21,618 nucleotides of DNA from CAYWBI01 sp964456445 (GCA_964456445.1 CAYWBI010000052.1:1-21618), one strand, 5' to 3'; shown: positions 8,418-15,991, numbered from the stretch's first letter. The notes: a model not told the origin generated them from the sequence alone. Numbers and translations are program-made.

Positions 8418-9032
8418 TTATTTGTTTTTGAAAAAAACAACGCTGTCTTTTTTCCGCTCGATTGGCGGAATATCTTGCTGGCCTTCACCAATATTTAGCG
8501 CATAAGCAGGTTGCCATTTATCCGGATCAAGCCCAAAAAACTTTATCAAATGGGCTTCCATCTTTTGGGAAATAAAAGTAACCAGCCCGCTGTCCAACCT
8601 GTCCGCTTGTACCTGAAGCATCATGTTCTGGGCTGCACACCACACCGCTCCCAGGTTATGGCGCATGTGATGTTTATTGGGATCGGTTTTCACCACGGCT
8701 ATGATAACCAGCGGGGCCCCGCCTAAATCCATACCAAATTCAATTCCCTTTTCGATAAACGTATCCTTGGGCCCCCATGCTTCTTTTTCATACATGATAC
8801 GTGTGTATTTAAGAACCGTTGGGTCTTCCAGAATAATATTTATGGCTTGATCCCGCGCCGCACCCTGACAGACAAAAAACTTCCACTCCTGTAACTGGTA
8901 TATGCTTAATGGCGCCCAGATGGCGGCTTCGGTGATACGCTCGATGGCCTTTGGGTCAACTTCCTGAAAACGGTTGAATTGACGCATTGTGCGCCGTTCT
9001 TTTATTACTTCCAAAATTTGATTTTTAAGCAT
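8418..9032 (-). CDS. Nitroreductase-family FMN protein inserted in the sHdr operon
   Basis: The product is 204 aa, the usual length for the family. Family signatures are ERRTMRQF near the N-terminus (FMN phosphate site), an EAAIWAP segment, AAQNMMLQ in the middle and a LNIGEGQQD-type end. The start has a very strong Shine-Dalgarno (GGGGGGA, 5 nt before ATG). It sits 55 bp after shdrC1 and 22 bp before shdrB1, so it is co-transcribed with the complex. Nitroreductase-family proteins reduce or dehydrogenate many substrates with FMN, and the substrate cannot be inferred here. It is not one of the core sHdr subunits known to me. A redox accessory role is inference from position. Confidence 0.85.
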   Translation of the reverse strand: MLKNQILEVIKERRTMRQFNRFQEVDPKAIERITEAAIWAPLSIYQLQEWKFFVCQGAARDQAINIILEDPTVLKYTRIMYEKEAWGPKDTFIEKGIEFGMDLGGAPLVIIAVVKTDPNKHHMRHNLGAVWCAAQNMMLQVQADRLDSGLVTFISQKMEAHLIKFFGLDPDKWQPAYALNIGEGQQDIPPIERKKDSVVFFKNK

Positions 9033-9035
9033 GGG

Positions 9036-9062
9036 ATCCCCCCGTTATTTTTATATGGGGAT
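9036..9062 (-). promoter_or_regulatory. Possible hairpin covering a ribosome binding site
   Basis: On the minus strand ATCCCC (9062-9057) can pair with GGGGAT (9041-9036) across a loop of 15 nt. The right arm is part of the Shine-Dalgarno of the nitroreductase-family gene. If it forms, it would lower or tune translation of that gene compared with shdrC1. The stem is only 6 bp, so this is tentative. Confidence 0.3.
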
Positions 9063-9087
9063 TAACTGTATTTTGTATTAAACTGAA

Positions 9088-9804
9088 TTAAATAACGACA
9101 TCGATATCATCAAGGTCGTAACCGTTTTCCTCCAATAACTCTTCCATTACTTCGGTCAGGATCATATATATGCCCTCGTCAAGGGTTTCAATAATATCCA
9201 AGTTGCCGGAGAGTTTCCAGATAAGGTACAACTCCATACGTGTTTTTTCGCTTACATCCCATGCCAGTTCGGTTGTATGCATCGTTTCCGGTGGAATGGC
9301 ACGTCGCCAGGAATCAAGGTTGGTGGAAACCGCTTCTACATCCGGTCCCCAATCCGGGAAAAAATCCGGCTGCAACATGTCCGGCGCAACCTGTGTGCCG
9401 GTGGCCATTACTTTATAGATTATGCGGCTATAGGCTTGCAATGCGGTCTTTGCCGATTGTAGGCCATTTTTTACCGCCACTTCCCGCATAATGGTGATAA
9501 TACCGCCGGGGTTGTTTTGCCTGGGGCAACGGGTGCACGAAAAACACTGCGAACAATCCCATACGCTGTCGTTTAACAATTCATAAAAGGTATCGATATC
9601 TTCACGGGCCATGATTTGGGCATACACCCTGGGACTAAAATCGTAAAATCGCGCCGATGGGCAGGCCGCTACGCATATCCCGCATTCATAGCATCCATAA
9701 AGCGTGGTATTCCAACGCATATCGGCTTTTACCGCATCGAAAAGCTTTTGCTTTTCTTCAAAAGGCACATCCTGATATTTTGCATCAGCGTAAATTGACG
9801 CCAT
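9088..9804 (-). CDS. shdrC1: sHdrC1, two-cluster ferredoxin-like electron transfer subunit
   Basis: The protein is 238 aa. Two [4Fe-4S] motifs are visible: C38/41/44/48 (CYECGICVAACP) and C84/87/90/93 (CSQCFSCTRCP), the second with a CX2CX2CX2C pattern. The C-terminal half (about 110-238) is helical and acidic. HdrC subunits pass electrons to or from HdrB and HdrA. Shine-Dalgarno GAGGG is 6 nt before the ATG. The gene follows the thioredoxin-like gene by 18 nt. It opens the structural part of the operon, C1-(nitroreductase)-B1-A-H-B3. Confidence 0.92.
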   Translation of the reverse strand: MASIYADAKYQDVPFEEKQKLFDAVKADMRWNTTLYGCYECGICVAACPSARFYDFSPRVYAQIMAREDIDTFYELLNDSVWDCSQCFSCTRCPRQNNPGGIITIMREVAVKNGLQSAKTALQAYSRIIYKVMATGTQVAPDMLQPDFFPDWGPDVEAVSTNLDSWRRAIPPETMHTTELAWDVSEKTRMELYLIWKLSGNLDIIETLDEGIYMILTEVMEELLEENGYDLDDIDVVI

Positions 9805-9822
9805 GGGAACCCTCTTTTATCT

Positions 9823-10098
9823 TTAGTTGTTTAAATAATTTTCCAGATCCAGTAAGTGCTGTTTTTGGGGTGTTCCAACAATCCGAAATACTTCCTTTCC
9901 GTTCTTGCTGAGAATTACCGTGGGAATGGTTTTTATTTTTTCAGAATGTGCTTCTTTCAGACCGTCTTTATTTTCCAGTTTCACGGTTCTAAAATCAAAC
10001 ATCTGATTCCGCTCTTCATAAATTTCCCACATCATCCGTACAACAGCCCCGCAATTGGAGCAGGCCGGATGGGTAAATACACGCAGCAATAGCGGCAT
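9823..10098 (-). CDS. Small thioredoxin-like protein
   Basis: The product is 91 aa with a thioredoxin/glutaredoxin fold pattern: active site C13-S-N-C16 after a beta strand (LRVFTHPACSNC), cis-proline in TIPT (about 57-60), then a strand and helix. There is no signal peptide, so it is cytoplasmic. CSNC is not the CGPC of housekeeping thioredoxin, which suggests a specialised partner. The ATG overlaps the lbpA stop by one base (TAATG), so it is translationally coupled to lbpA. A thiol-disulfide role on LbpA, TusA or DsrE is plausible but inferred. Confidence 0.85.
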   Translation of the reverse strand: MPLLLRVFTHPACSNCGAVVRMMWEIYEERNQMFDFRTVKLENKDGLKEAHSEKIKTIPTVILSKNGKEVFRIVGTPQKQHLLDLENYLNN

Positions 10099-10559
10099 TA
10101 ACCTTCAAAGCCTTCGCAGTGGATACATTCACCCAGTTCTTTTTCGTCCATGTATTTCGCAAACCCTTCAACGGCGGCCTCGGCCTGCAACATTTCCGCA
10201 AGGTCGCCGCTTAGATCATCCGGTTTTATTTTTACAATCCAGCCATTTTTATATGGGCTCTTATTCAGAACAGTTGCGTCGCTAAGAACCGCATCGTTTA
10301 TTTCAACAATTTCACCGGCGAAAGGCGATTTTACGGGGCCCACCCATTTCCCGGATTCGACGGTTGCAATGCTTTTGCCTTTTTTTATCTTTTTTCCCGC
10401 GGCCTTGGGTTTACAATGGATCACAGATCCGGCAAGAGTTTGGGCAATATCCGTCATTCCCATTACGATGGTTCCATCGCCTAGATCCTTGGCCCAAACA
10501 TTGTTTTCCACACTGTAATACAGTCCATCGGGCAATAAACAACTTTTCAATTCTGCCAT
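10098..10559 (-). CDS. lbpA: Lipoate-binding protein LbpA (GcvH-like)
   Basis: The protein is 153 aa and resembles glycine cleavage H protein. The lipoyl lysine is probably K71 in TVESGKWVGPV, where GcvH normally has an ESVK motif. The flanking strands and SPFAGEIVEIN match the lipoyl hammerhead fold. No other glycine cleavage gene is present. In sHdr systems LbpA carries sulfur intermediates on its lipoamide, and sHdr probably oxidises them. A C-terminal CxxC (C145-IH-C148) is present near the end. Shine-Dalgarno GAGGT lies 5 nt before the ATG. It is encoded among its likely loader (sLpl) and sulfur carriers. Confidence 0.93.
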   Translation of the reverse strand: MAELKSCLLPDGLYYSVENNVWAKDLGDGTIVMGMTDIAQTLAGSVIHCKPKAAGKKIKKGKSIATVESGKWVGPVKSPFAGEIVEINDAVLSDATVLNKSPYKNGWIVKIKPDDLSGDLAEMLQAEAAVEGFAKYMDEKELGECIHCEGFEG

Positions 10560-10572
10560 TTTACACCTCGGA

Positions 10573-10947
10573 TTAATAGTTTAGTACAACATCTGCTTCC
10601 AGGGCTTCATCCATCATCCAGGCCGCCCCAACCACATCGTCTATTTCATCGATCAAATCATCTTTTGTCATATTATGTAAATCCAATGCAGCGGAACAGC
10701 AATAAAGTTCAACACCGGCTTCCTTGGCATCACGTAGAAAATCGATGATCAACTTCCCGCCTTCCAGCGCCTTCAACTTTTCCGGAACGCCCTTTTTAGC
10801 CAACAGTACGCCATCAATCTGAAAAACGATTTTAACATCATTATCCATAACCGCGGCAATATTGGCCATATAAAATGGGGTGGCACAACGCTGAGGCGTA
10901 TCTGGCCCGCTGGTCATAAAAATAAATACTTTTCCGTCTTCGTCCAT
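10573..10947 (-). CDS. dsrE3C: DsrE-family sulfurtransferase (DsrE3B/DsrE3C-like)
   Basis: The protein is 124 aa with the DsrE/DsrF-like fold: an N-terminal strand VFIFMTSG, a middle strand VKIVFQIDGVLL and the segment VELYCCSAALDL carrying tandem cysteines C83-C84, with C21 as a third cysteine. Small DsrE proteins accept sulfane sulfur on a cysteine and pass it on. In sHdr loci they act between TusA and LbpA. The tandem cysteines fit the DsrE3C subgroup as I recall it, but DsrE3B cannot be excluded without a tree. Shine-Dalgarno GAGGAG precedes the ATG. It lies 15 nt after the ligase gene and 13 nt before lbpA. Confidence 0.82.
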   Translation of the reverse strand: MDEDGKVFIFMTSGPDTPQRCATPFYMANIAAVMDNDVKIVFQIDGVLLAKKGVPEKLKALEGGKLIIDFLRDAKEAGVELYCCSAALDLHNMTKDDLIDEIDDVVGAAWMMDEALEADVVLNY

Positions 10948-10962
10948 TTGCGCTCCTCTTTT

Positions 10963-12048
10963 CTAACTAATAATTTGTTCAAATAATTGCTCAAAATCAT
11001 GACTTTCCACACCGGCCATCTCAATATTCAGAGTATCCAGGGAATTTTGCAGACAGGTTTTCATTTCATCCCGGTCCAATTTTATGCCGCTAAAATTTTG
11101 GTTTATTTGGAATAATCCCTGTTGGGGGGATAAGGGAAAATCTCCCGATATCTGCATTTGGTCTATAACTTCATCAACCGTGCGTACCGTTGCACGCATG
11201 ATGCCGCCCCTGGATTTGTGCATCGCCTGCAATACCCGGACCGAGGCCGAGATTTTTACATCTTTTTTAACATGTGCGGGATGCTCAATGGCATGTAACC
11301 ATTCATCGCTGCTCAGACGGGCATCCCATTCGTAGATGGCATCCAACTCTTCTAATTGTGGCATTGAAGGCACAAGTGTTATGTGGAATATTTCTTCAAA
11401 AGAGGTCAACAACGCTTCAGCAACTTCATCAAGCCGGGGAAGTTTCGGTAGTTCTTTTTTCATGGTCGTCATATAGTCCGCCATGGTGGAAGCAACTTTA
11501 TCGCGCATTTTTATGTCGGGCAGATTTAACACCCTGGACATAAGATCCGTATCAAAATCGAACATCATACTTCCGGCAAAAACAAGCCCGTCATTTATCT
11601 CTCCAACACCGGTCCCGCCAATTTTACGCCCATTCACATGGATATCATTTATCGGGCGAAACGAGGCGTTCACGCCCAGCTTATTATAGGCCAGGATCAC
11701 CGGTTCGGCAAGATATGCAAAACGCTTTTCGAGGGAGTGGGGTAAGCCCATGGCCTCAGCTTTGTCCGTGGGCAACATCACATGAAAAAAGAGCTGGTTG
11801 CTATCCAGCAAAACCGCCCCGCCTCCCACATGTCTGCGGATAACCGGCAGACGATTTTTGTCACAAAAATTTAGGTCAATTTCCGTTTTGGCTTCCTGGA
11901 AATATCCAATCGATACATAGGGCGCTTCGGGCCGCATAATTGATATGGCGGGATCACTTCCGGCATGCATCTTCGATGTGATGCCATGATAAATACTTTG
12001 TGAACGTAAAACGCTCACCATACCCATGTCCAATAATCTTACATGCAT
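10963..12048 (-). CDS. slpl: Lipoate-protein ligase of the sHdr type (sLpl)
   Basis: The protein is 361 aa of the LplA/BPL family. The lipoyl-adenylate site is visible as R71-R72-HVGGG (75-77), followed by the lysine motif RKIGGTG (K142) and the MRDKVAS segment (181-187). A C-terminal accessory part (about 250-361) is present. It should attach lipoate or octanoate to LbpA, encoded two genes downstream. Its position next to lbpA and DsrE genes marks it as the specialised sLpl rather than a housekeeping ligase. The ATG at 12048 is 17 nt after the dsrE3A stop. The AAGGG upstream is rather far (12 nt), so M8 or M10 are alternative starts. No lipoyl synthase gene is in the window. Confidence 0.88.
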   Translation of the reverse strand: MHVRLLDMGMVSVLRSQSIYHGITSKMHAGSDPAISIMRPEAPYVSIGYFQEAKTEIDLNFCDKNRLPVIRRHVGGGAVLLDSNQLFFHVMLPTDKAEAMGLPHSLEKRFAYLAEPVILAYNKLGVNASFRPINDIHVNGRKIGGTGVGEINDGLVFAGSMMFDFDTDLMSRVLNLPDIKMRDKVASTMADYMTTMKKELPKLPRLDEVAEALLTSFEEIFHITLVPSMPQLEELDAIYEWDARLSSDEWLHAIEHPAHVKKDVKISASVRVLQAMHKSRGGIMRATVRTVDEVIDQMQISGDFPLSPQQGLFQINQNFSGIKLDRDEMKTCLQNSLDTLNIEMAGVESHDFEQLFEQIIS

Positions 12049-12065
12049 TTGACTTTTTGGCCCTT

Positions 12066-12578
12066 CTATACAAATAGTTGAATATCCGCTTCAGCGGCAA
12101 ATTCCAAAAAGGTTGCTGCACCACCGAGTTCCACACCATCAATAAAATCATCTTTACTAAAACCAAACACATCCATGGTCATTTGGCAACCAATCAGTTT
12201 TACGCCGGAATCCACACAAGCATCACGTAATTGTTCAATTGTGGCCACGCCTTTATTCTTGAATGTTTTTTTCATCAAATTGGTAGCCATCGAATTGAAA
12301 CCAGGCAGATTTGCGCTTAATACATTAGGAATGGCCATATCGACTTTTTGCAATGACTTAGGCCCAAAGGGCATTTTCATTGGCATTGACGGATTGGATG
12401 CCGGAGAGATTTTAGCATCTAACTTTTTTTTAAGCAGGGTCAGCCCATAAAATGTGAAAAATATTTGAACTTCCATATCCATGGCGGCAGCTGTTGAGGC
12501 CAGGATAAAGGGGGGGTACGCCCAGTCCAGGGTACCACGCGAGGCAATTAATGCCATTTTTTTTACCGTATCAGACAT
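12066..12578 (-). CDS. dsrE3A: DsrE3A-type sulfurtransferase
   Basis: The protein is 170 aa of the DsrE/DsrF/DrsH-like family. The first strand KMALIASRGTLDWAYPP and the internal loop rich in Met and Pro (about 58-90) are typical. The conserved cysteine is C131 in GCQMTMDVFG, with C121 ten residues before it. A hydrophobic stretch at 22-48 belongs to the fold and need not be a membrane anchor. DsrE3A works with TusA in cytoplasmic sulfane sulfur transfer. Its gene follows tusA by 12 nt, and an AAGGA Shine-Dalgarno precedes the ATG. Confidence 0.9.
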   Translation of the reverse strand: MSDTVKKMALIASRGTLDWAYPPFILASTAAAMDMEVQIFFTFYGLTLLKKKLDAKISPASNPSMPMKMPFGPKSLQKVDMAIPNVLSANLPGFNSMATNLMKKTFKNKGVATIEQLRDACVDSGVKLIGCQMTMDVFGFSKDDFIDGVELGGAATFLEFAAEADIQLFV

Positions 12579-12590
12579 AATGCTTTCCTT

Positions 12591-12827
12591 TTATTTTTTT
12601 TTAATAAAAAATCGATACTCATTACCGTCCTGCTCACTTTGCAGCAATTCATTTCCGGTACGTCGGGACCAGGCATTCATATCGTTTAATGAACCAGGGT
12701 CGGTTGAAATCATTTCCAGGACGTCTCCACTGTTTAAGGTTTCAATTGCCTTTTTTGTTTTCAAAATGGGCAAGGGACAATTCAAACCACGACAATCCAA
12801 TTCCATGTTTGATTGAATATCACTCAT
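12591..12827 (-). CDS. tusA: TusA sulfur carrier protein
   Basis: The product is 78 aa from the ATG at 12827, placed 6 nt after a strong GGAGG Shine-Dalgarno. An in-frame TTG immediately before it is not needed. The motif RGLNCPLPILK contains the active-site cysteine (C17) in the CPxP pattern that defines TusA. The protein receives sulfane sulfur as a persulfide and hands it to DsrE partners. As first gene of the operon its leader is about 48 nt if the predicted sigma-54 start site near 12875 is used. Confidence 0.95.
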   Translation of the reverse strand: MSDIQSNMELDCRGLNCPLPILKTKKAIETLNSGDVLEMISTDPGSLNDMNAWSRRTGNELLQSEQDGNEYRFFIKKK

Positions 12828-12885
12828 CAAGCACCTCCAAAATTATATGAACCAGGTAAGTTTAAAAGGAAAGCATTCAATAATT

Positions 12886-12901
12886 AGCAAAGGCCGTGCC
12901 A
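12886..12901 (-). promoter_or_regulatory. Sigma-54 (RpoN) promoter of the sulfur operon
   Basis: The minus strand reads TGGCAC (12901-12896), five bases, then TTGCT (12890-12886). This matches the -24/-12 consensus TGGCAC-N5-TTGC exactly, including the GG and GC pairs at the required spacing and a T before the GG. Transcription should start near 12875, about 48 nt before tusA. Such promoters need an NtrC-type activator, and one is encoded immediately upstream (13116-14516). Confidence 0.85.
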
Positions 12902-13076
12902 AAAAAGCAATAACAAGATTTTGACCCTTTTGTTTTTCAATGCTTTAAACAAACAAAAACAGGAAACGTTAATAACATCCCATCAAAGAGTATCTGAAAT
13001 GGGCGGGACGGCAATAGAAAAATAACAAGACCGCGAAAGGGGAAATGGGGAAGAGCTATAGAAAACCGATTGGCTT

Positions 13077-13103
13077 TATGGTTTATTTACCATAATTATG
13101 GTA
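13077..13103. promoter_or_regulatory. Candidate enhancer site (palindrome) for the sigma-54 activator
   Basis: TACCATAATTATGGTA (13088-13103) is a perfect 16-bp palindrome. A further TATGGT copy at 13077-13082 makes three half-sites (13077-13082, 13089-13094, 13097-13102), the two TATGGT copies being 20 bp apart. It lies about 190 bp upstream of the -24 box, the normal distance for enhancers of NtrC-type activators. There is no T-run, so it is not a terminator. Binding by the neighbouring regulator is inferred. Confidence 0.5.
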
Positions 13104-13115
13104 TTTGCACCTTAT

Positions 13116-14516
13116 CTATGATGACTTATAATCCCATTTTTCGATCTCATGTTTTTTCATTTTTTCACAAAAATTTTTATAATGGATGCCTGCTTGTCGG
13201 GCCGCAGCGCTTATATTCCCCTTATGCTTCTTTAGCACACGGTCGATATACTCCCGTTCAAATTTGCTGATGAGTGCATTTTTAAGCTCACCAAAAGGGA
13301 TTTCTTCATTTATAAAATATTGATAATTTGAAATCCCGCTTATTAACACACATTTGCTTATAGTATGAAAAGTGATTTTATCACTTTTTTCACGGATAAC
13401 GGCCCGCTCGATCACATTTTCCAATTGCCGTATATTCCCGGGCCAGCTTTGTTCTATCAGGTACTGTATGGCCCTGGGATCAATACCTTTTACATCACGT
13501 TTAAATTTTTCTGAGTAAATTTGCAGGAAATGAAACGCCAGCAGGGGTATATCATCTATGCGTTCCCTTAAGGGCGGCAACTGGATAGGGATTACATTCA
13601 GGCGGTAAAAAAGGTCTTCACGAAAACGGCCCTCTGCTACAGCTTTTTCCAGGGGGTTATTGGATGCGGAGATAATACGTACATCCACGGCAATTGTTTG
13701 ATTACTTCCAACCCTTTCGAACTCCCTTTCCTGCAGGGCGCGTAAAAGTTTGGATTGCGTTGAAAGCGATATGTCACCGATCTCGTCCAGGAACAAGGTT
13801 CCGCCGTGTGCTTGTTCAAAACGACCGATACGTGTAGCCAGAGCACCGGTAAATGCGCCCTTTTCATGACCGAACAACTCACTCTCCAAAAGGGTTTCCG
13901 TCAGTGCAGCACAATTTACCCTTACAAAGGTTTCGTTTTTACGGGGACTGTTATAGTGGATTGCCCTGGCGATAAGCTCTTTTCCCGTGCCTGTTTCTCC
14001 CCGGATAAGTACCGTTGCGTCTGTTTGGGCCACATCTTCAATCAAATCAAAAATGGCCAGCATTTGGGCGTTGCCACCTATAATATGTTCAAAAGAGTAG
14101 CGGGAGTTTACAACAGAGCGCAAACTTTTTACTTCTTTTATTAGTTGGCTTTGCTGAACGGCGTTGCGTACGACCGAAAACAATTCTTCATAATTTAAGG
14201 GTTTGGTCAGATAACTGAATGCCCCCTGGTTCATGGCGGAAACGGCCTGTTCGATTGAACCATGGGCCGTAACAATAATAACCGGAACATCGTTTTTTAT
14301 CTTTTTTATCTCAACCAATAGTTCCATACCGGTCATCCCAGGCATCATATAATCTACAATTATTGTGGCGTAGTCATCACAACGCGCTTTTTCCAAACCC
14401 ATGATGCCATCATCTGCGGTATGGACCATATAGCCTTTTTTACTAAGGTTGCCTACCATTACGGTCAGGATCGATGGTTCATCATCCACAACAAGAATTT
14501 TTGGCTTATTGCTCAT
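13116..14516 (-). CDS. NtrC-family sigma-54-dependent response regulator
   Basis: The protein is 466 aa with three domains. The receiver domain (about 5-120) has D11-D12, phosphorylation site D55, T83 and K105. The AAA+ domain (about 142-380) has Walker A GETGTGKE (173-180), the sigma-54 contact loop GAFTGA (220-225), Walker B LFLDEIGD (241-248) and the WPGNIRQL segment (358-365). The C-terminal Fis-type helix-turn-helix is at about 433-452. Its start overlaps the kinase stop by one base (TAATG). A perfect sigma-54 promoter lies directly downstream in front of tusA, so the sulfur operon is its most likely target. Confidence 0.93.
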   Translation of the reverse strand: MSNKPKILVVDDEPSILTVMVGNLSKKGYMVHTADDGIMGLEKARCDDYATIIVDYMMPGMTGMELLVEIKKIKNDVPVIIVTAHGSIEQAVSAMNQGAFSYLTKPLNYEELFSVVRNAVQQSQLIKEVKSLRSVVNSRYSFEHIIGGNAQMLAIFDLIEDVAQTDATVLIRGETGTGKELIARAIHYNSPRKNETFVRVNCAALTETLLESELFGHEKGAFTGALATRIGRFEQAHGGTLFLDEIGDISLSTQSKLLRALQEREFERVGSNQTIAVDVRIISASNNPLEKAVAEGRFREDLFYRLNVIPIQLPPLRERIDDIPLLAFHFLQIYSEKFKRDVKGIDPRAIQYLIEQSWPGNIRQLENVIERAVIREKSDKITFHTISKCVLISGISNYQYFINEEIPFGELKNALISKFEREYIDRVLKKHKGNISAAARQAGIHYKNFCEKMKKHEIEKWDYKSS

Positions 14517-15991
14517 TATTGATTTTCTCCCAATGGAAAAACTAATAGGGCTTCTGTACCACTATTCTCAGAATTCCTTAAGATAAACTCAGCATTATGA
14601 TTTTCAATTATTCGTTTTATAATAGCCAACCCCAATCCGGTTCCTTTTGTTTTTGTTGTAAAAAACGGTTTAAACAATTCATCCGCTTCCGCATCCGGTA
14701 ACCCACAGCCATTATCGTGTATATTTACTACAAAGCGGCTTTTGTTTTGCATGGGTAAGGTATGAAGCTGTATATCCAATTTGCCTTCCCTATGCATGGC
14801 GTCTATCGCATTGATAATAATGTTTATCAACGCTTGTTCCATCTGGCCTTCGTTAATATAAATTTGTGGCAGGATATCATCACGAACAATATTTACCCTT
14901 ATTGCCTTGGCCATCATCTGTGGACGGGTAACCTGTAAGGCACGGTCAAGGGAATTTTCAATGGTAGCAGGCTGAAGAGCCGGGGCGAGGGGTTTGGTTA
15001 GTGAAAGCAATTGAGTGGTCACGCCATTTACCCTTTCCACCTGTTCTTCGATCAAAAGCAAATATCGGCCTGCTTCCTCGTTTTCAATTTCAGACCGGAG
15101 GAAATGAGCGGCGCCTTTGATGGCATTGAGTGGGTTCCGCACTTCGTGTGCCACCTTACCCGCCATGGTGCCAATATCGGCCAGACGTTGGGCATGCTCA
15201 ACATCGGTGCGCATTTGAATCGCTTCTGTTACGTCTTTTACATACTCTATGATATAAGATTTGTTTGTCGGCGCGTCGTACAGCGGAAAGTTATGGACCT
15301 CATATATTTTTTCTGCATAGGTGGCATTTTTTTCCTTTGTACAAAAGGTATAGCGTGGGGTTCCTGTTTGCAGCACCTTTTCGGCATTGCAAAAAGAGCA
15401 CACGGTTTGCGAACCATTGCATAACTGATAACAGTGTTCCCCAATGATGCTCTCTTCTTCATGTCCAAAGATACGCCGCATGTTTTTATTCGAAGCTAAG
15501 ATATTATAATCTTCATCCACAATCATAATCCCATCCGAAATACTATTAAAAATAGCTTCGAGGCGATTATGGTTTTTTTGCGCTTCGATGGAACTTTTTT
15601 CGGCCCTGTCCCTGGCCTGCGTCAATTGATCGATCGATTCCCTCAGGGTGGTTATCATATGTTTAAAGCCATCAAACAAAAGGTCCATTTCATCAATCCG
15701 TTTGTGTGGGGGCTTTTCAGAAAACCGGACGCTCAAATCGCCATCACGGATTTTTCTTACCTTTGCCGTAAGGCTGACAACGGGACGGATCATTATACGG
15801 GTAAAAATAAAAACCGCAGCTAAACCGATCAAAATATAAAAAAGGGAAAAGGCAACTATAAACAGATGTGAATATCCGGGATAAATCATGGATAAAAAAT
15901 ATTGAGCGGTACCACCTAACAGCACCGTAACGACAACACTTAGCGTGCTAAGATATATAAACTTATACTTTAATCCGATCTTGCTGTTCAT
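14516..15991 (-). CDS. Membrane PAS-domain histidine kinase
   Basis: The protein is 491 aa. Two membrane segments (about 11-33 and 42-66) are joined by a very short loop, so there is almost no periplasmic sensor. A HAMP region follows (about 67-120), then a coiled coil, then a PAS domain (about 142-258). The PAS domain carries clustered cysteines C187, C191, C198, C201 and C217. The kinase core has H282 in AHEVRNPL, N394 in the N-box, DNGCG (426-430) and GTGLGLA (450-456). Signal input is therefore likely cytoplasmic or membrane-based. It is translationally coupled to the response regulator. The ATG overlaps the amylase gene end by 29 nt and its Shine-Dalgarno is weak. Confidence 0.92.
   Translation of the reverse strand: MNSKIGLKYKFIYLSTLSVVVTVLLGGTAQYFLSMIYPGYSHLFIVAFSLFYILIGLAAVFIFTRIMIRPVVSLTAKVRKIRDGDLSVRFSEKPPHKRIDEMDLLFDGFKHMITTLRESIDQLTQARDRAEKSSIEAQKNHNRLEAIFNSISDGIMIVDEDYNILASNKNMRRIFGHEEESIIGEHCYQLCNGSQTVCSFCNAEKVLQTGTPRYTFCTKEKNATYAEKIYEVHNFPLYDAPTNKSYIIEYVKDVTEAIQMRTDVEHAQRLADIGTMAGKVAHEVRNPLNAIKGAAHFLRSEIENEEAGRYLLLIEEQVERVNGVTTQLLSLTKPLAPALQPATIENSLDRALQVTRPQMMAKAIRVNIVRDDILPQIYINEGQMEQALINIIINAIDAMHREGKLDIQLHTLPMQNKSRFVVNIHDNGCGLPDAEADELFKPFFTTKTKGTGLGLAIIKRIIENHNAEFILRNSENSGTEALLVFPLGENQ

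Noticed and set aside
10098..10559. Glycine cleavage H protein
   Set aside because: No gcvT or gcvP gene is nearby, and the position beside sLpl, DsrE and sHdr genes marks the protein as LbpA.
12979..13003. Weak CCCAT...ATGGG stem and a loose IHF-like site between enhancer candidate and promoter
   Set aside because: The stem has only 5 bp with a long loop, and the IHF-like sequence has at least two mismatches, so neither is supported.
13088..13103. Palindrome as terminator of the response regulator gene
   Set aside because: The stem is AT-rich and is not followed by a T-run on either strand.
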